Under the pieces are notes generated by a model. The model searched no databases and was not told where the DNA came from. It was given only the letters and a program-made list of their open reading frames with translations. A stretch of 33,614 bases of DNA. It comes from Chloroflexota bacterium. Its GTDB lineage: Bacteria > Chloroflexota > Limnocylindria > P2-11E. Of this stretch, positions 30,029 to 33,614 are shown piece after piece (the first letter of the stretch is position 1; each line of letters starts with the position of its first letter). The stretch is taken from positions 1-33,614 of the forward strand of contig VBDV01000034.1 of assembly GCA_005882765.1 (NCBI GenBank), in the 5' to 3' direction. Both the position numbers and the translations under genes were made by a program.

Positions 30029-30048
30029 GCACCTCCGTCAGGAGGTGC
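30029..30048 (-). promoter_or_regulatory. Perfect hairpin sequestering the Shine-Dalgarno of the trkA-like gene
   Basis: Minus strand 5'-GCACCTCC-TGAC-GGAGGTGC-3' (8-bp stem, 4-nt loop), then TGTAAAG-ATG (30021); GGAGGTG is the SD. Confidence 0.7.
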
Positions 30049-30054
30049 ACGTAT

Positions 30055-30085
30055 GGATGGCGACGAGTGGACCGAGTCGCCATCC
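30055..30085 (-). promoter_or_regulatory. Second intercistronic hairpin adjoining the upstream stop codon
   Basis: GGATGGCGAC (30055-30064) and GTCGCCATCC (30076-30085), 10-bp perfect stem, 11-nt loop; directly abuts the TAA at 30086-30088. Confidence 0.65.
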
Positions 30086-30589
30086 TTATCGGGCTTTCAC
30101 CGGTTCGTGGACCAGCTCCGCCTCGTGCGCAAGCGCCTTGCGCATGAGCACCTCCCCAACTTCCCGGTCTTCCTGCAGCATCGCGTGGAGGAGCGTGCCC
30201 AGGATGGTCGTCCGTGAGAACGTATTGATCCCCATCTCCCGATAGGTCTGCGCCCGGACGGGGTCGTTCACCTTGGCGATGACCTGCTTGACGCCGAAGA
30301 TCTTTTGCGCGATCTGCGCAGCCATGAGGTTGCGGTTGTCTCCTTCCGTGAGAGCAAGGAGCGCGTCGGCCCGTTCAATCCCTGCCTGGCGCAGGACTTC
30401 GAGATCAGTTCCGTCACCGAGGATCGTTTCACCCTTGAAGGTGCTCGGGAGATGCTGGAACCACGCGCGCTCCGCCCGGGCCGGACTCGTCGACGCGATG
30501 TCAACCACACTTACGCGATGGCCCTCTGAATCGAGGAGCCCCGCGAGGAACCCGCCCACTCGGCCGCAACCGACGATGACGACGTTCAC
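30086..30589 (-). CDS. TrkA_N-type RCK protein lacking a clear TrkA_C domain
   Basis: From GTG 30589: VNVVIVGCGRVGGFLAGLLDSEGHRVSVVDIAST...GDGTDLEVLRQAGIERADALLALTEGDNRNLMAAQIA. SD AGGAG upstream; start overlaps the UspA stop. Confidence 0.9.
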   Translation of the reverse strand: MNVVIVGCGRVGGFLAGLLDSEGHRVSVVDIASTSPARAERAWFQHLPSTFKGETILGDGTDLEVLRQAGIERADALLALTEGDNRNLMAAQIAQKIFGVKQVIAKVNDPVRAQTYREMGINTFSRTTILGTLLHAMLQEDREVGEVLMRKALAHEAELVHEPVKAR

Positions 30590-31014
30590 CTGGTCTCCTC
30601 CTGACGATACGCGAGCACCGCGCACGGCGCGTTGACGTACACGTTCTGCACGGTCCGTCCCACGTACACCCGCCCCAGTCGCTTGCGAAATGGCATGGCG
30701 ACGACGATGAGATCGGACTTCCGTTCCACGGCCGTGTCCACGATCGCTGCCGCGGCGTCGCGCGCCTGCAGTAGCTCCGTATCCAGCTCGAATCCCGCCT
30801 GGTCGGCGACTTTCTTAGCGCTCGCCAGAAGCTCCTCGCCGCGGTCGAGCTCGGGCTCGAGCACGGCGTCCAGCGGAAGGTTCCACCGCACCTCGATCAC
30901 GTGGATGCCGACCACTTCAGCTTTGCCGGGCTTTGCGATGGAGGCCACGAGACGAAGCACGTCCGGATCCGCGCTTGTACCCGCGAGGGCGACGAGAATC
31001 CGCTTCGGTTGCAT
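30586..31014 (-). CDS. Universal stress protein (UspA family)
   Basis: MQPKRILVALAGTSADPDVLRLVASIAKPGKAEVVGIHVIEV...SDLIVVAMPFRKRLGRVYVGRTVQNVYVNAPCAVLAYR. Confidence 0.85.
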   Translation of the reverse strand: MQPKRILVALAGTSADPDVLRLVASIAKPGKAEVVGIHVIEVRWNLPLDAVLEPELDRGEELLASAKKVADQAGFELDTELLQARDAAAAIVDTAVERKSDLIVVAMPFRKRLGRVYVGRTVQNVYVNAPCAVLAYRQEETR

Positions 31015-31026
31015 GAGTGCGCGAGT

Positions 31027-33120
31027 TTAGCGTCGTCGGGTGAGGTTCGAAGTGTCTTCGAAGTGGTAGGGCACGTCGATGACGATCGTGTTCGGCCGGA
31101 AGAGGAGAGCCGCTTTGAGACGGAACGCGGTCTGGCTGTGCAGCAACCACTCCCACCAGTGGCGGGGGACGAACTCGCTGAGGACGACGGTGATCGGCCG
31201 GTCGTCGGACTTGCCCATCGCGTCGATGTACTTGAGAAGAGGCGCCAGCAGCGATCGGTAGGGCGATACGACGATGTCGAGCTTGATGTTGGTGTCGAGC
31301 TGCATCCAACGCCGACGGAATTCCTCTGCGCTCGCGTTCGAGGTCGAGATGTGCACCGCCTTTACGGTCGGCGACACCGATCCCGCGAAGGCCAGGGCCT
31401 GGAGCGCTGCGCGATCGAGGCGGGCGATCGGCACGATCACGAGCGGAGCTGGAAAAACGGGGACGTGCTGCTGTTCGGGGCCGGTGATGACGAGGGCGTC
31501 GTGCACGGTCTGGTAGTGGCGGTGGATCCCGTAGAGCAGAGCCGTGATGAGCGGGATGAGCACGAGGACCATCCAAGCGCCGTGCTCGAACTTCGTGTAC
31601 GCGACGACCAACAGGACGGTACCGGTCACCAAGGTTCCGAAGGCATTGATGACCATCGAGACCCGCCAGCCCGGATTGCGGAGGCGACGCCACCGCCGCA
31701 CGAGACCTGACTGCGACAGAGTGAACGCGAGGAACACGCCGATCGTGTAGAGCGGGACCAGATTCGTGACGCTGCCGTTGAAAGCGGCGAGGATCACGCA
31801 GGCGAGCAACGCAAGGACGATGATCCCGAAGTTGAAAGCCAGGCGTGATCCGACATCCGCGAAATGGCGAGGCATGAAGCGGTCGTTCGCGAGGACCGAC
31901 GCCAGCCGGGGGAATCCGGTGAAGCCGGTGTTCGCGGCAAGCAACAGGATGACCGCCGTCGTGATCTGAACGATGTAGTAGAAGGGAGTACCCGCCCCCA
32001 CGATCGCCTTCGTCATCATGCTGTTGACCGTTTCCTGCTCCCTGATATCCGGCTGGATCCCGATGGTCGTCGAGAGCCAGGTGATCGCGATGAAGATCGT
32101 CGCGAAGATCGTGCCCATGAGGACCAAGGTTTTGATCGCGTTCGTCTCCTCGGGTCGCCGGAAGCTCGGCACGCCGTTCGCGACCGCCTCGCTGCCCGTC
32201 AGCCCGACCGAGCCGGACGCGAATGCTCGAAGGACGAGCAGAAGCGTCAGCGGTCCGGTTCCTTCCTGAGGGAACGGATTCGGCGGCGTCACGGGCGCCG
32301 GCGGATCGCCGGTAAAGACCCGAAAGAGACCGAACGCGACCAACCCGTACATCGCGATCATGTATGCGTACGTCGGCCCGGCGAAGAGGAGTCCTGCCTC
32401 GCGCACGCCGCGCAGGTTTCCGATGACGAGCAATGCGATGAGAGCGAGGCCGGCCACCACGCGGTAGTCGTGCAGCTCGGGTACGAAGCTCGAGATCGCG
32501 GCGACGCCGGCGGCAGTCGAGACGGCGACGGTCAGCACGTAGTCGATGAGGAGCGCCGATGCCGCGACGAGTCCCGCGATGACGCCGTGGTTCTCGCGCG
32601 CGACGAGGTAGCTGCCGCCGCCGTTTGGGTATGCGCGGATGACGCGCGACTCCGACAGGATGACGATCGCGAGGACGAACACGACCGCGATCGCGATCGG
32701 CATCGTGAGCGCGAGGGCCGCCGTCCCCGCGAGAGCAAGAACGCGCATGGCCTCTTCGGTCGCGTACGCGGACGACGAGATGTTGTCGGACGCGAGGATC
32801 GGCAGGCCCGTTGCGACGCCGACGCGTTCCTCCCCTTCGGCCTCGGTCTCCAGGCGCTTGCCGATCAGAAAGCGCAGGGCCGAGTTCCACGCCTGTCCGA
32901 TTCGGCCAGTCGGTTCCATGGTCTCCTCGGTGGCGGTCCAGCGGCCGCCGTGCCCGCGGAGTCCGCTCCCGGTCGGCCGGACGATCCGAACGTAGCGGTC
33001 GCCTACGCGTCGTCCCGGTTGGCTCACCCGCTTCTCGAGTGAAGGCGACTCGTGTCGGTCGTTCATGTTCGATGGATCGCCTGGTCGATCCTTCGGAGTA
33101 TCGCCTTGGTCGTCTGTCAC
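31027..33120 (-). CDS. APC-family KimA-like potassium transporter (paralog of 27350..29368)
   Basis: LPILASDNISSSAYATEEAMRVLALAG, IRAYPNGGGSYLVARENHG; shares the N-terminal GRRxGDRYVRI extension and UspA-like C-terminus with the first copy. GTG start. Confidence 0.82.
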   Translation of the reverse strand: MTDDQGDTPKDRPGDPSNMNDRHESPSLEKRVSQPGRRVGDRYVRIVRPTGSGLRGHGGRWTATEETMEPTGRIGQAWNSALRFLIGKRLETEAEGEERVGVATGLPILASDNISSSAYATEEAMRVLALAGTAALALTMPIAIAVVFVLAIVILSESRVIRAYPNGGGSYLVARENHGVIAGLVAASALLIDYVLTVAVSTAAGVAAISSFVPELHDYRVVAGLALIALLVIGNLRGVREAGLLFAGPTYAYMIAMYGLVAFGLFRVFTGDPPAPVTPPNPFPQEGTGPLTLLLVLRAFASGSVGLTGSEAVANGVPSFRRPEETNAIKTLVLMGTIFATIFIAITWLSTTIGIQPDIREQETVNSMMTKAIVGAGTPFYYIVQITTAVILLLAANTGFTGFPRLASVLANDRFMPRHFADVGSRLAFNFGIIVLALLACVILAAFNGSVTNLVPLYTIGVFLAFTLSQSGLVRRWRRLRNPGWRVSMVINAFGTLVTGTVLLVVAYTKFEHGAWMVLVLIPLITALLYGIHRHYQTVHDALVITGPEQQHVPVFPAPLVIVPIARLDRAALQALAFAGSVSPTVKAVHISTSNASAEEFRRRWMQLDTNIKLDIVVSPYRSLLAPLLKYIDAMGKSDDRPITVVLSEFVPRHWWEWLLHSQTAFRLKAALLFRPNTIVIDVPYHFEDTSNLTRRR

Positions 33121-33121
33121 G

Positions 33122-33592
33122 TCAGGGTTGCGATTGTGGCACGGTACCGCGAGCCCGCTCCGCAGCCGATTGGTCCAGCAACACGACGTCGCGCGCGGAA
33201 GCGGCCGCCCGCCGGTCTATCGAGACAAGGTGCGCGGGAGACGTGAGCACCTGAATGGTGAGTGCGCCGGGCGGCGGCACCGTGAACATCGCGCGTAGGG
33301 TGAGCGTGCCGCCGGAGCGATCGACGCGCACGACGCGAATGTCATAGCCGCCCGTACGCTGCGAGCCGGCGAAGGCAGCGAGGTACAGGCGAGTGGCGTC
33401 CCTCGCGGCGAGCCCACCAAGGCCCGTGAGTCCCAGATCGGTCGCGGCGACGACGCGCGGCCCGCCCTCGTAACCCGACTGCTGCGTAGAGCCGTGGTCG
33501 GTGAACGGAATGTTCTGAGCGTCGGTCACCTGCGCCGCCGGTCCAGCGCACGCGATAGTGGCGACGAGCAGGAGCTCACAGACCGAACGCAA
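33122..33592 (-). CDS. Secreted PrcB-C-domain-like protein
   Basis: N-terminal signal MRSVCELLLVATIACAGPAA; LYLAAFAGSQRTGGYDIRVVRVDRSGGTLTLRAMFTVPPPGALTIQVLTSPAHLVSID resembles PrcB_C (TGGY...PPPG...TSPxHxV). Stop lies 1 nt before the KimA-like GTG. Confidence 0.65.
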   Translation of the reverse strand: MRSVCELLLVATIACAGPAAQVTDAQNIPFTDHGSTQQSGYEGGPRVVAATDLGLTGLGGLAARDATRLYLAAFAGSQRTGGYDIRVVRVDRSGGTLTLRAMFTVPPPGALTIQVLTSPAHLVSIDRRAAASARDVVLLDQSAAERARGTVPQSQP

Positions 33593-33614
33593 GGCGATCC
33601 GCGAAGATCGACGG

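Noticed and set aside
30917-32890. 657-aa minus-strand ORF
   Set aside because: Alternate frame within the KimA-like gene (31027..33120); Arg/His/Pro-rich with no domain, while the other frame is a clear transporter.

Overview
A GC-rich bacterial chromosomal window (33.6 kb) with about 32 protein-coding genes. I saw no rRNA, tRNA, CRISPR array or transposase. The lineage cannot be fixed from sequence alone; the gene content fits a Chloroflexota- or actinobacteria-like high-GC bacterium (inference). From left to right: a truncated XRE-TPR regulator and an orphan receiver; glpX and glycerate kinase; a coupled BioF2/GNAT-GT4-PIG-L operon; a stand-alone GIY-YIG/UVR nuclease; an APH-like kinase; purH; acylphosphatase-polX; a second XRE-TPR regulator divergent from a 72-aa secreted peptide with a duplicated FPEDPW motif; dtd, a methyltransferase and an M28 peptidase; an hspR-lon-dnaJ-clpB stress operon; a divergent Hsp70-like gene joined to a KdpDE-like two-component system; and a K+ homeostasis island (two KimA-like APC permeases, two TrkA/RCK proteins, a UspA and a PrcB-domain protein). 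The strongest candidates for undescribed biology are: (i) the XRE-TPR/secreted-repeat-peptide pair, which resembles an RRNPPA-type pheromone system; (ii) a perfect hairpin burying the Shine-Dalgarno of a trkA-like gene; (iii) 11-bp-phased TTGA repeats between a KdpE-like regulator and a KimA-like gene; and (iv) widespread leaderless-type starts, including a probable CTG start for purH. All family calls come from reading the translations; no database search was run.
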